Source of the DNA: Gemmatimonadota bacterium
GTDB taxonomy: Bacteria > Gemmatimonadota > Gemmatimonadetes > Gemmatimonadales > GWC2-71-9
Reading direction: 5' to 3'
Assembly: GCA_027294455.1 (NCBI GenBank)
Contig: JAPULZ010000068.1
Coordinates: 1-64,000 of the forward strand
Length of the DNA: 64,000 nucleotides
Below are positions 8,603 through 15,835 of this stretch, in pieces (position 1 is the first letter of the stretch; the number at the start of each line of letters is the position of its first letter). The position numbers and the translations under genes are program-made. The notes under the pieces are model-generated. The model did no database searches, was not told the DNA's origin, and worked only from the letters and a program-made list of their open reading frames with translations.

Positions 8603-9445
8603 TTAGAGACGTCCGCTCGCGGGCGCGGCGTCGGGCACGAAGAGCCCGCGTCCGTCCGCCGCCCTGAACGCCCCGATAGCCGTCTGCGCCTCCCGTGACC
8701 GAAGATAGGCCGCAAGGGCGAGTCCGCCGTCACGGTTCACCCAGGGGAAACGCTCCGCATTGGGCAGCACGATGTGATACGGGTTGTACAGTGCCGGGTC
8801 GTCGTCGATGAGCACCGCGAGGTCGAGGGGGGTGTCGTGGGTCCAAAACGAGGCCACGTCGGTGATGGTGTACGCACCCAGTTCGTGAGCCACTTGCAGC
8901 GTGGCACTCATGCCCTGGCCGGTTTCCCGATACCACGCCAAGCCGGGTTCGATGCCGCCGCCGCGCCACAACTCGAGCTCCTTCACGTGCGTGCCGGAGC
9001 CGTCACCTCGGGAAACGAACAACGCGCCCACCTGGGCGACGCGCGCGAGCACCTCGAGTACGCCGCCGGCCTCCCGCGCGCCGGCGGGATCGGCCCGTGG
9101 ACCCACGAGGGCGAAGTAATTGTGCATGAGCGGGTAGCGCTCCACGCCGAAGCCTTCCGCCATGAACGCTTCCTCTCCGGCGGGATCGTGGAGAATCAGA
9201 ACATCGGCTTCTCCGCGGCGGCCCAGCGCCATCGCCTGGCCACTCCCCACGGCGAGCACTCGCACCGTGATCCCGGTCATGCGCTCGAACGCCGGCAGCA
9301 GGTGTTCCAGCAAGCCGGCGTCGCGCACCGAGGTGGTCGTCGCCAACACGACGTCGCCGCGGGTTTGTGCCTCACCGGCAGTTGCGATGCCGGGCCCAAG
9401 AAACACCAACGCGCCGAACGCGCGGCGCCATGCGATGCGACTCAC
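8603..9445 (-). CDS. tupA: TupA-type tungstate-binding protein, orphan
   Basis: A 280-aa periplasmic solute-binding protein. A signal peptide (RR, then AFGALVFLGPGIATAGEA) precedes LATTTSVRDAGLLEHLLPAF, the anion-binding motif TTTS of the TupA/WtpA tungstate family, and ADVLILHDP is also typical. GTG at 9445 is chosen because it places the signal peptide at the N-terminus; it is five bases after the DUF72 stop. No permease (TupB) or ATPase (TupC) lies beside it, so it must use partners elsewhere or have another role. Confidence 0.85.
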   Translation of the reverse strand: MSRIAWRRAFGALVFLGPGIATAGEAQTRGDVVLATTTSVRDAGLLEHLLPAFERMTGITVRVLAVGSGQAMALGRRGEADVLILHDPAGEEAFMAEGFGVERYPLMHNYFALVGPRADPAGAREAGGVLEVLARVAQVGALFVSRGDGSGTHVKELELWRGGGIEPGLAWYRETGQGMSATLQVAHELGAYTITDVASFWTHDTPLDLAVLIDDDPALYNPYHIVLPNAERFPWVNRDGGLALAAYLRSREAQTAIGAFRAADGRGLFVPDAAPASGRL

Positions 9446-9450
9446 GGCGC

Positions 9451-10260
9451 TCAGAACAGTTCGGCCTGTGGACGCACCGCCGTGGGCGCCACCGTTTCCT
9501 GGCCCAACAGTTTCTGCATCTCTCTGACGCTGTGCGGGCTGTGTCCCTGAAACTGATTGTTGAAGTAACCGAACACCGTCTCGACTCGGGGCTCCAGCGC
9601 CTGCAGCACCTCCGCCCATTCGCTCAACTCCTCGTCCCGCTCGAGTTGGGGATGGGAGAAATCGGTCAAGCGCCTATCGAGACCCATCCACCTGACATAC
9701 GTGAAGTTCGCCGTGGGCTGGGACGCCAACTCCAGCATCCGGGAGCGCTTCATCCAACGACCGTCCACCAGCGTGAGGGCCACGTTGCGATCGCGCAGCA
9801 ACGCCAAGGTATCTTCGTCCACCCAGCCGGGATGCCTGAACTCGATGGTCCAACGCAACTTGGGCGCGAGCTTCGCGAGAAAACCCTGGACGAGGCCGCG
9901 GTTGTCTCGCGACGGTAGAAAGTCCGGCGGTAGCTGCAGCAGAATGGGACCGAGCGAATTACCCAAAAACTCAACCCGGTCGACGAACCGAGCCAGCACC
10001 TCCTCGCCACCCACCAGCCGTCGGGAGTGGGTGATCTCCTGGGGGAGCTTGAGCGAAAAGACGAAGTCATCCGGCACCTTCTCCTTCCACCCTTTCAGCA
10101 CTGCCTCGGCGGGAACGCCGTAGAACGTGGAGTCGACCTCGAGGGTGGAAAACATCCGGCCGTACCATCGAAGCAAATCGGGATTCTTCGTGTTCGGGGG
10201 ATAGAACGGTCCAATCCACGCACGATAGTTCCAGTTTTGCGTTCCCAGCAGGATGGCCAA
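9451..10260 (-). CDS. DUF72 (YecE-like) TIM-barrel protein
   Basis: A 269-aa protein of the DUF72/YecE family, thought to have a TIM-barrel fold of unknown biochemical function. Typical segments are LLGTQNWNYRAWIGPFYP at the N-terminus, SLKLPQEITH, WTIEFRHPGW, YVRWMG, and the C-terminal FGYFNNQFQGHSP. The start is TTG at 10260 with AGAGGA seven bases upstream. A longer reading in this frame would run through the whole upstream NTF2 gene and has no protein-like features. The gap to that gene is one base. Confidence 0.88.
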   Translation of the reverse strand: MAILLGTQNWNYRAWIGPFYPPNTKNPDLLRWYGRMFSTLEVDSTFYGVPAEAVLKGWKEKVPDDFVFSLKLPQEITHSRRLVGGEEVLARFVDRVEFLGNSLGPILLQLPPDFLPSRDNRGLVQGFLAKLAPKLRWTIEFRHPGWVDEDTLALLRDRNVALTLVDGRWMKRSRMLELASQPTANFTYVRWMGLDRRLTDFSHPQLERDEELSEWAEVLQALEPRVETVFGYFNNQFQGHSPHSVREMQKLLGQETVAPTAVRPQAELF

Positions 10261-10261
10261 A

Positions 10262-10678
10262 CTAACTTTCCTCTGACTTGGTGGAACGGTGCCAGTACAT
10301 GCGCATCTCGGAGATCTTTTCATCCGTCGTTTCGCAAAAGAGCGCGCCGCGGACATCGACCCACTCACCGGTCCGGCGGCGGCGAAACCGGCAGCGAAAC
10401 TCCACCGAGAACCACGGACCCACCGTGAAGATCTCGCCGATGCGAAACGAGATCTCGGACTGCTCGCGGGGGATGTCCTTCCAGTACTCGAGGATGACCT
10501 CCCGGCCACGCAGCGGTGCGTCGAACGGATCGGCGAGGAACACGGCGTCATCCGTAAAAACGTCGGCAATTTTCTCGCCCTTGCCCATCTCCCAGCCCTT
10601 CCCGAACGCTTCGATGAGTGACGCGTATTGCTTCTTGGGCTCGGGCGTTTGAGCTTCCGACGATGACTTCGCGGTCAA
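10262..10678 (-). CDS. NTF2/SnoaL-like protein
   Basis: A 138-aa protein. Pattern: ~25-residue polar N-terminus, then FGKGWEMGKGEKIADVFTDDAVFLADPF (the helical opening and first strand of the NTF2-like cone), LRGREVILEYWKDI, then four strands ending in EMRMYW. NTF2-like proteins include isomerases, small hydrolases and binding proteins; no catalytic set can be assigned. It is first in a minus-strand trio with DUF72 and TupA, and divergent from the nucleoside hydrolase with an 86-base shared upstream region. Confidence 0.75.
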   Translation of the reverse strand: MTAKSSSEAQTPEPKKQYASLIEAFGKGWEMGKGEKIADVFTDDAVFLADPFDAPLRGREVILEYWKDIPREQSEISFRIGEIFTVGPWFSVEFRCRFRRRRTGEWVDVRGALFCETTDEKISEMRMYWHRSTKSEES

Positions 10679-10764
10679 AGCATCTCCTTCGAACTGGGGA
10701 CTGCGTTGAAGGTTAGATCCACCCCCCGCCAGCCGCCAGGCTCGCCCCAGTCGCTCCCGAGCCC

Positions 10765-11721
10765 ATGAGCATTCCCCGGCGCGTGGTCATCGACACCGAT
10801 CCCGGCATCGACGACGTCGTGACGCTAGCCCTGGCTGCCCGCTCCCCGGAGATTCAGATCCTGGCGGTGACCACGACCTACGGCAACGCGCCGGTGGAGC
10901 TGACCACCAGGAACGCCCGCGCCATCTTGCGGTTGGCCGGCCGGCCCGACGTGCCCGTGGTGCCTGGCGCGGCGCGGCCCCTCTCGCGGCCACTCGTCAC
11001 CGCTCCCGAAACCCACGGCGAGTCGGGCGTGGGCCACGCTCCCGTGGGATCGGGCATTCCCCCCGTTTCCCCCCGCCCCACGGCCCTGCTGGAGGTGTTG
11101 CGTGGCGTCAGGGGCCCGATCACCCTCCTCACCCTGGGCCCCCTCACCAACCTGGCCGTGGCTCTCGCCACCGACGAGGCCCTGGTGCGCCGGCGCGTGG
11201 CCCACCACATCGGCATGTTCGGCAGCATCCACGAGCGGGGAAACACCAACCGCTGGGCCGATTTCAACGCATGGTGCGACCCGGAGGCAGCCGATCTGGT
11301 AATCCGGAGCCGCATCCCCACCCACATGGTGGGGCTCGACGTGACCAGACTCATGACCCTCTCGGCCCGGGAGGTGCGATTTCTGGCCGATTCTCCGTCC
11401 AAAATGGTGCGTTGGCTCACCGCGGCATTGCAGTTCTACGTCGAGTTTCATCGCAGTCAAGAACGATTGGACGGGTGTGTGGTGAACGACGTGCTGACCG
11501 TAGGAGAGCTGCTGGCCCGGGGAACGCTCGGCTTCCAACCCTTGGGGCTAGCCGTGGATCTTGACGACAATGAGCACCGCGGCCATACAAGGGAAACCCG
11601 GGCGGAGCCGCCGCTGCCGGTGGCAATGACCGTGCACGTGGGTCGCATGCGCCATCTGATGAGTCGCATCTTCGGGAACGCGTGGCTTGGTGAACATGGA
11701 CAGAAAGGTTCGAATGGATAA
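10765..11721 (+). CDS. Inosine/uridine-preferring nucleoside hydrolase
   Basis: A 318-aa N-ribohydrolase of the IUNH family, which cleaves the N-glycosidic bond of nucleosides for salvage. The calcium-binding N-terminal motif DTDPGIDD is at residues 11-18, with TTYGN following. The conserved LTLGPLTNLA and the central N-x-W-x-D/F-N-x-W-x-D-P-E-A (ADFNAWCDPEAAD) segment are also present. A C-terminal Asp in VNDVL replaces the usual H-D-x-L active-site helix, where canonical enzymes have His; this may shift nucleobase specificity. It overlaps the next gene by 8 bases. Confidence 0.88.
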   Translation: MSIPRRVVIDTDPGIDDVVTLALAARSPEIQILAVTTTYGNAPVELTTRNARAILRLAGRPDVPVVPGAARPLSRPLVTAPETHGESGVGHAPVGSGIPPVSPRPTALLEVLRGVRGPITLLTLGPLTNLAVALATDEALVRRRVAHHIGMFGSIHERGNTNRWADFNAWCDPEAADLVIRSRIPTHMVGLDVTRLMTLSAREVRFLADSPSKMVRWLTAALQFYVEFHRSQERLDGCVVNDVLTVGELLARGTLGFQPLGLAVDLDDNEHRGHTRETRAEPPLPVAMTVHVGRMRHLMSRIFGNAWLGEHGQKGSNG

Positions 11722-12667
11722 CGGCACCGTGCGGGTAGCGATCGTGGGTGGAGGAGATATCGGGCGGGGGTGGGCGGCACTCATCGCCGCGGCGGGATGG
11801 CCGGTCTCCCTGTACGACAACAGCGCCGCCGCGCTTCGGGACGCCCCCGGAGAGATATTCGCCCGAGCTCGCCGGCTGGTGGAACTTCATCGCGCGCAGG
11901 CAGCCGCCACGGAGAACGGCATCAAGCAGTTCAATGTCGGCCGGAGTCTCTTGCAGGCGTGCAGCGACGCCGACTGGATTATCGAAGCCATTCCCGAAGA
12001 CATCAAGGCGAAACAGAAGTTGGTCGAGACCCTCGAGGGCGTCGCCCCCAACGCACGCCTGATCTCGAGCTCCTCCAGCGCGCTCACCCCCACCGACCTC
12101 GTCGCTCGGGCGAGCCGCCCCGAGCGATGCATGATCGTGCACCCGTTGAACCCGCCCGAGCTCATTCCCCTGGTCGAGATCGTGCCCGGCCCCGCCACCG
12201 ACAACGCCCTCGTCTCCGTGGTAAAAGGATGGCTACAGGCGCTGGGACGGTTTCCAGTGGTGGTGAAGAAGCCGGTCATGGGCAACGTGGTGGGACGGAT
12301 CTCGGCGGCGTTGTGGCGGGAAGCGGTCGACCTGGTGCTCGAGGGCGTCATCGACATCGACGATCTCGACCGGGCCGTGTCGCTGGGTCCGGCCCTGGGG
12401 TGGGCCGCCGCCGGACCGCACCTGAGCTACCACCTGGGCGCCGGCAATGAAGGGGTGGGAGGATTCTTCCAGCACCTGCTCAAGACCCTCGAGTCCGTGT
12501 GGGGCGACCTGGCCACGTGGACCGAGCTCGAACCCGAGCGGCGCCGGGCGTTCATCAACAAGGTGGAACACGCCTACGGCGACAGACTGTCGTCGATTCG
12601 CATCGCGAGAGATCGCAGGTTGGCGGCGATCTTGCGGGGGTTGGAGGACGCGCGCGAAGCCGAATAG
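11714..12667 (+). CDS. 3-hydroxyacyl-CoA dehydrogenase family oxidoreductase
   Basis: A 317-aa NAD-binding oxidoreductase. Rossmann motif VAIVGGGDIGRGWA lies at the N-terminus, followed by EAIPEDIKAKQKL and SSSSALTPTD, then the His-containing HPLNPPELIPLVEIVPG segment that holds the catalytic His, and a C-terminal helical domain. The short single-domain size and the HPLNPP motif match the lambda-crystallin/L-gulonate 3-dehydrogenase and carnitine dehydrogenase branch rather than the fatty-acid enzyme. Substrate not determined. ATG 11714 has AAAGG upstream; ATG 11696 is an alternative. Confidence 0.82.
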   Translation: MDNGTVRVAIVGGGDIGRGWAALIAAAGWPVSLYDNSAAALRDAPGEIFARARRLVELHRAQAAATENGIKQFNVGRSLLQACSDADWIIEAIPEDIKAKQKLVETLEGVAPNARLISSSSSALTPTDLVARASRPERCMIVHPLNPPELIPLVEIVPGPATDNALVSVVKGWLQALGRFPVVVKKPVMGNVVGRISAALWREAVDLVLEGVIDIDDLDRAVSLGPALGWAAAGPHLSYHLGAGNEGVGGFFQHLLKTLESVWGDLATWTELEPERRRAFINKVEHAYGDRLSSIRIARDRRLAAILRGLEDAREAE

Positions 12668-12694
12668 CCGCCGCGGCGCGATGCCATACAGGCG

Positions 12695-13384
12695 TCAGGA
12701 TTCCTTGGCGATCTCACAGCGCAACGAGGTCGCCAACTCGTGTCCGATGATCTGTTCACGCTCGTCTTCGAACCGAACGGTGATCGGGCCGTTGAACGGC
12801 TGCCGCGCCGCAACCGTGAACTTGACTGCCGGACGCAGTCCCAGCGACGCGATGAATTTCAGTCGCTCGGAATCGTGATCGCCGACCATCCGCAGCACGG
12901 CCCGCTCGCCGGTTGCGATATCACTCATCCGCACAAACTCGGTCTCTTCGATGGCACCTGCCGCGTTGGGAATGGGCGCACCATGGGGGTCGTAGGCGGG
13001 GTTGCCAAGGGCGTCGGCCATCCGGGCGATGAGATCGTCGGAGACCGCGTGCTCCATGCGTTCCGCCTCGTCGTGCACGTTGTCCCAGTCATAACCCAGC
13101 TCGGCGATCAAGTACGACTCCAGCATGCGATGGCGGCGCAACATCTTGAGCGCCTGGCGCCGCCCCGTCTCGGTGAGCCGCACGCCCCGGTAGGGCACGT
13201 GCTCCGCCAGTCCGGCTTCGGCCAGGCGCTTCACCATGCCGCTCACCGACGGCGCTGCAATGGAGAGGGCTTCCGCGATGGCGCTCGTTTGGGCCGATTT
13301 GCTGGCGAGTTCCAGCTTGTAGATGACTTTCAGGTAGTCTTCGATGGAACGGGAGAGGCCTTGGCGGGACTCGGATTCTGGCAT
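12695..13384 (-). CDS. DtxR/MntR-family metal-dependent repressor
   Basis: A 229-aa regulator. An N-terminal winged helix (SIEDYLKVIYKLE ... TSAIAEAL ... PSVSGMVKRLAEAGL) is followed by the metal-binding dimerisation domain (RHRMLESYLIAELGYDWDNVHDEAERMEHAVSD, with conserved M, E, H ligands) and a C-terminal SH3-like FeoA domain (SLGLRPAVKFTV). Family members repress iron or manganese uptake when metal is bound. ATG 13384 is chosen for the AGGTGA five bases upstream; a GTG at 13438 gives 18 unconserved extra residues. It follows the NUDIX gene. Confidence 0.9.
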   Translation of the reverse strand: MPESESRQGLSRSIEDYLKVIYKLELASKSAQTSAIAEALSIAAPSVSGMVKRLAEAGLAEHVPYRGVRLTETGRRQALKMLRRHRMLESYLIAELGYDWDNVHDEAERMEHAVSDDLIARMADALGNPAYDPHGAPIPNAAGAIEETEFVRMSDIATGERAVLRMVGDHDSERLKFIASLGLRPAVKFTVAARQPFNGPITVRFEDEREQIIGHELATSLRCEIAKES

Positions 13385-13468
13385 GGCTTCACCTGGAGGG
13401 CACGGCGTAACCTCAAATTTAACCCCGCCTAAATCCACAATGCAACTCCAGCCGAACCCGCCCGGTGT

Positions 13469-14035
13469 TCATGCCGTCAAATCCAAGAATGGCAACAAGA
13501 TCCGGTGTGTCATCCCCCAGATTACATGACCTCCCACCACGAAGGCTTCCACGGTTCGGAAACTGCCTCGCACCTCCACCTCGGTCCGCCGCCCGGCAAT
13601 CCTCAGCGTATCGAGCCCCAGCCAGACATGGGCCGCCACCTCCTCGTTGGGGGTCACCACCGGCCGCTCGGCCAACCCGAAGACGAAGGGCCGTACCACG
13701 ACCGAGGGCAGCACCTTGATGTTGGGGAACAAGTCGTCGAGCTCGCCGAGCAAGGCCGTGTCCGGAAGCACGATGCCCGTCTCCTCGAACGTCTCTCGCA
13801 AGGCGGTCCCCAGCAGTGTGTCGTCGGCGTCGTCTTTTCGTCCACCGGGCAACGCCATCTGCCCCGACCACGGATCCCCCGCGCGCTCGGCCCGCTTGAT
13901 GAAGAGCATCTCCGGCGCCCCCGCCGCACTCGGCACGACGATCACGGCCACCGCCGCCTGCCACGCGTCCGGCTCGCACACTCGGCTTGGGCTTCGCCGG
14001 TCGAGTCGCTCTTTCAGTGCCGCGATTGCATCCAT
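13469..14035 (-). CDS. NUDIX hydrolase, CoA pyrophosphatase-like
   Basis: A 188-aa NUDIX protein. The box starting GGRKDDADDT and ending RETFEETGI supplies the metal ligands; Asp replaces the first Glu of the canonical box. Upstream, LFIKRAERAGDPWSGQMALPGG matches the UPF0035 motif of NudL-type CoA pyrophosphatases, which split CoA into 4'-phosphopantetheine and 3',5'-ADP. That substrate is inferred from the motif. It lies 84 bases upstream of the DtxR gene on the same strand. Confidence 0.88.
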   Translation of the reverse strand: MDAIAALKERLDRRSPSRVCEPDAWQAAVAVIVVPSAAGAPEMLFIKRAERAGDPWSGQMALPGGRKDDADDTLLGTALRETFEETGIVLPDTALLGELDDLFPNIKVLPSVVVRPFVFGLAERPVVTPNEEVAAHVWLGLDTLRIAGRRTEVEVRGSFRTVEAFVVGGHVIWGMTHRILLPFLDLTA

Positions 14036-14071
14036 GACGGTGGCCGGGGAACGATGATTGCCGTCGAGGTG

Positions 14072-14101
14072 TTACAAACGAAGGGACCGCAAGTGTTTAT
14101 A
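14072..14101 (+). promoter_or_regulatory. Promoter for the small membrane peptide gene
   Basis: TTACAA (14072-14077) and TTTATA (14096-14101) are separated by 18 bases. Transcription would start near 14108, upstream of a perfect AAGGAGGAG at 14131. It lies between the start of the NUDIX gene and the small gene, and runs away from NUDIX. Confidence 0.4.
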
Positions 14102-14142
14102 TTGTGTGCGTACGTCGTCTCGACCCCAACAAGGAGGAGACC

Positions 14143-14292
14143 ATCTGGAACAAGTTAACTGTCGGAATGTTGGCTATTGCCACGGTCGCTGCAGCCCACG
14201 CCCTGCTCCGCCGAAAACGGCCTCCCCCCGCAGTGGAGGTCCAGGCGAGTGACACGACGGACGTGCAGGATCTGTACGCGGCCGGCCTCTAG
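14143..14292 (+). CDS. Small single-helix membrane peptide, possible ATC start
   Basis: A 49-aa peptide with one hydrophobic helix (VGMLAIATVAAAHALL), a basic RRKRPPP stop-transfer and an acidic tail ending DLYAAGL. It is framed by a promoter and ends five bases before an intrinsic terminator, so a short transcript is clearly made. The strong ribosome site (AAGGAGGAG, 14131-14139) points to ATC 14143. The in-frame GTG at 14104 would precede the expected transcription start, and ATG 14167 is 29 bases from the site. CTG at 14145 in another frame gives a 35-aa Pro/Arg/Cys peptide and is less likely. Confidence 0.5.
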   Translation: MWNKLTVGMLAIATVAAAHALLRRKRPPPAVEVQASDTTDVQDLYAAGL

Positions 14293-14296
14293 CCGC

Positions 14297-14336
14297 AAGC
14301 GGGGCGGCTGTGATGCAGTCGCCCCGCTTGGTTTTT
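14297..14336 (+). terminator. Intrinsic terminator after the small peptide gene
   Basis: A 10-bp perfect stem (arms 14297-14306 and 14320-14329), extendable by a CTG/CAG pair inside the loop, is followed by GGTTTTTC. The T tract runs into the stop codon of the convergent hydrolase gene, so it may act in both directions. Confidence 0.85.
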
Positions 14337-15184
14337 CAGAACAAGGTTCTCACGAACCACCCCACCGTTTCCCCCATCGCCAATTCCAGTTCCGGTGTCG
14401 CTCCGGCCCACGGGTGCCGGCCGCCCATGGTGTGAGAGCCCCCTTCGACGATTTGTAGCGTGGCCGTGTCATTGGTCGCCTTCGCCAGCGCCTCGGCGTC
14501 GCTCGACGGAACGGTCTCATCTGCGTCCCCGTGCATGATGAGCCACGGCGCCCGAATCCGGGCGGCGGCGACGACGACGTCGAGCTTACCTACGGCGTGC
14601 GCATCGATGTCGTCGAGAATGTCGGTGTAGAGAGGAAGGATCTGGCCCGTCCGCGCATTGGCCACGTCGATCTTGCCCTCCTTCCGCCATGTGGCCACGG
14701 TCGCGTCCGGCCAGCGTTGCACACTGCCAATCGCCGCCCACGTCACGAGCGCGGCGATGGCATCGTGGTCCGCCGCGTACAGCACGGAGGTCCCGCCGCC
14801 GCGGCTGTGTCCGAACAACCCCAGCTTCGTGGGCGCCATCACACCCTCGGCGATCGTGCCGTTCAGCACGCCGTCGCACACGAGTCGGACGTCCTTGAGA
14901 TCTTTGGAGAACGTGGCGTGACCGAAACGCTCCTCTTCGGTGAAGTTCTCGCGGTCGGGGCCGATGCCGCTCCCGGTGAAGTTGAATGACACTGCCGTGA
15001 TCCCGGCCCTCGCCAGACGGTCCGCCAGTTTCGGAAAGAACCCCCAATCCATGAAGCCCTTGAAACCGTGACAGATCACGACCGCCGGCCGGTCGGCTCC
15101 GCGCTCTGCCGTCTTCACCTCACCCCGCAGCGGTCCTCCGTCGGCCCCGGCGAGCTGGAAGGCGGTGGTCATAACGGTGGCCAT
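14336..15184 (-). CDS. Alpha/beta hydrolase, serine esterase-like
   Basis: A 282-aa cytoplasmic alpha/beta-hydrolase. ICHGFKGFMDWGFFP holds the oxyanion HG, GHSRGGGTS the nucleophile Ser, MHGDADETVP the acid, and GGSHTMGG the catalytic His. This pattern is shared with the osmotically inducible or dienelactone-hydrolase-like esterases of COG1073. Substrate unknown. AAGGAGG lies 13 bases before the ATG; a second ATG four codons later is possible. It diverges from the RsbRD-like gene. Confidence 0.85.
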   Translation of the reverse strand: MATVMTTAFQLAGADGGPLRGEVKTAERGADRPAVVICHGFKGFMDWGFFPKLADRLARAGITAVSFNFTGSGIGPDRENFTEEERFGHATFSKDLKDVRLVCDGVLNGTIAEGVMAPTKLGLFGHSRGGGTSVLYAADHDAIAALVTWAAIGSVQRWPDATVATWRKEGKIDVANARTGQILPLYTDILDDIDAHAVGKLDVVVAAARIRAPWLIMHGDADETVPSSDAEALAKATNDTATLQIVEGGSHTMGGRHPWAGATPELELAMGETVGWFVRTLF

Positions 15185-15257
15185 GTGGTTTCTTTAACCT
15201 CCTTTTTGCGGGCCCTCCGCGAATCGGCGGGAGGCACCAATTTCGATGGAGGCAACC

Positions 15258-15818
15258 ATGCGACCCTCCACTAGTGCGCTGGCAGCCGTAGGCCAAATGC
15301 TGACATCGAGCCGGGATCAAATCCATGCCGAGTGGACCGCGTGGATCGTCAAGCGGCTGCCCTCCAGCCAACCTCACCGGCGCGACACCATCGAACGACA
15401 GTTGGGCCTCTTGCTGGACCTCCTGAATCAGGTGGCCGGGCCGCTGCGTCGGGAAGCCACCGAATTGTGGCTCAACGCCTCAGAATGGTACGGCCGCACG
15501 GCCGCGCAACGCGGACTGGCCGCAGGCGAAGTGGTCGAGGAGTTTCAATACCTCCGGGGACTCTTGATTCGGCATCTCTTCGAAATTGTCACCACTCTCC
15601 CCGCCCGACAATCGTTGGCCAACGTGCTTCGCCTCAACCGGCTGCTGGACTCGGGCGTCGCGCACGCCGTGGTGGGCTACACCGACGTCCTGGTCGAATC
15701 CCTGCTCGACCGGCATGGGATTCCCGTCGGAGCACTGGAAACCGCCGAATCGGAAATGGAAACCCGCCTCGATCAATTTGAACGCGATCTGGCCGAGCTC
15801 AAAGGGTTGAGCGGCTAA
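15258..15818 (+). CDS. RsbRD N-terminal-like regulatory protein
   Basis: A 186-aa all-helical protein. The order (SSRDQIHAEWTAWIV, GLLLDLLNQVAGPL, GEVVEEFQYLRGLLIRHL, LNRLLDSGVAHAVVGYTDVL) matches the RsbRD_N-type sensor domain, a globin-like helical fold found at the N-terminus of stressosome RsbR proteins and sometimes alone. No STAS domain follows, so it would act through a partner. ATG 15258 is chosen because GGAGG lies five bases upstream; ATG 15246 is less well placed. It precedes the symporter gene by 17 bases. Confidence 0.65.
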   Translation: MRPSTSALAAVGQMLTSSRDQIHAEWTAWIVKRLPSSQPHRRDTIERQLGLLLDLLNQVAGPLRREATELWLNASEWYGRTAAQRGLAAGEVVEEFQYLRGLLIRHLFEIVTTLPARQSLANVLRLNRLLDSGVAHAVVGYTDVLVESLLDRHGIPVGALETAESEMETRLDQFERDLAELKGLSG

Positions 15819-15835
15819 CCCCCCGGACCTCATCT

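Noticed and set aside
13385-13438. DtxR-box operator upstream of the DtxR gene
   Set aside because: A region with TTAGGC and GGTTAA halves is present, but the spacing and symmetry do not match a 19-bp DtxR/MntR box well enough.
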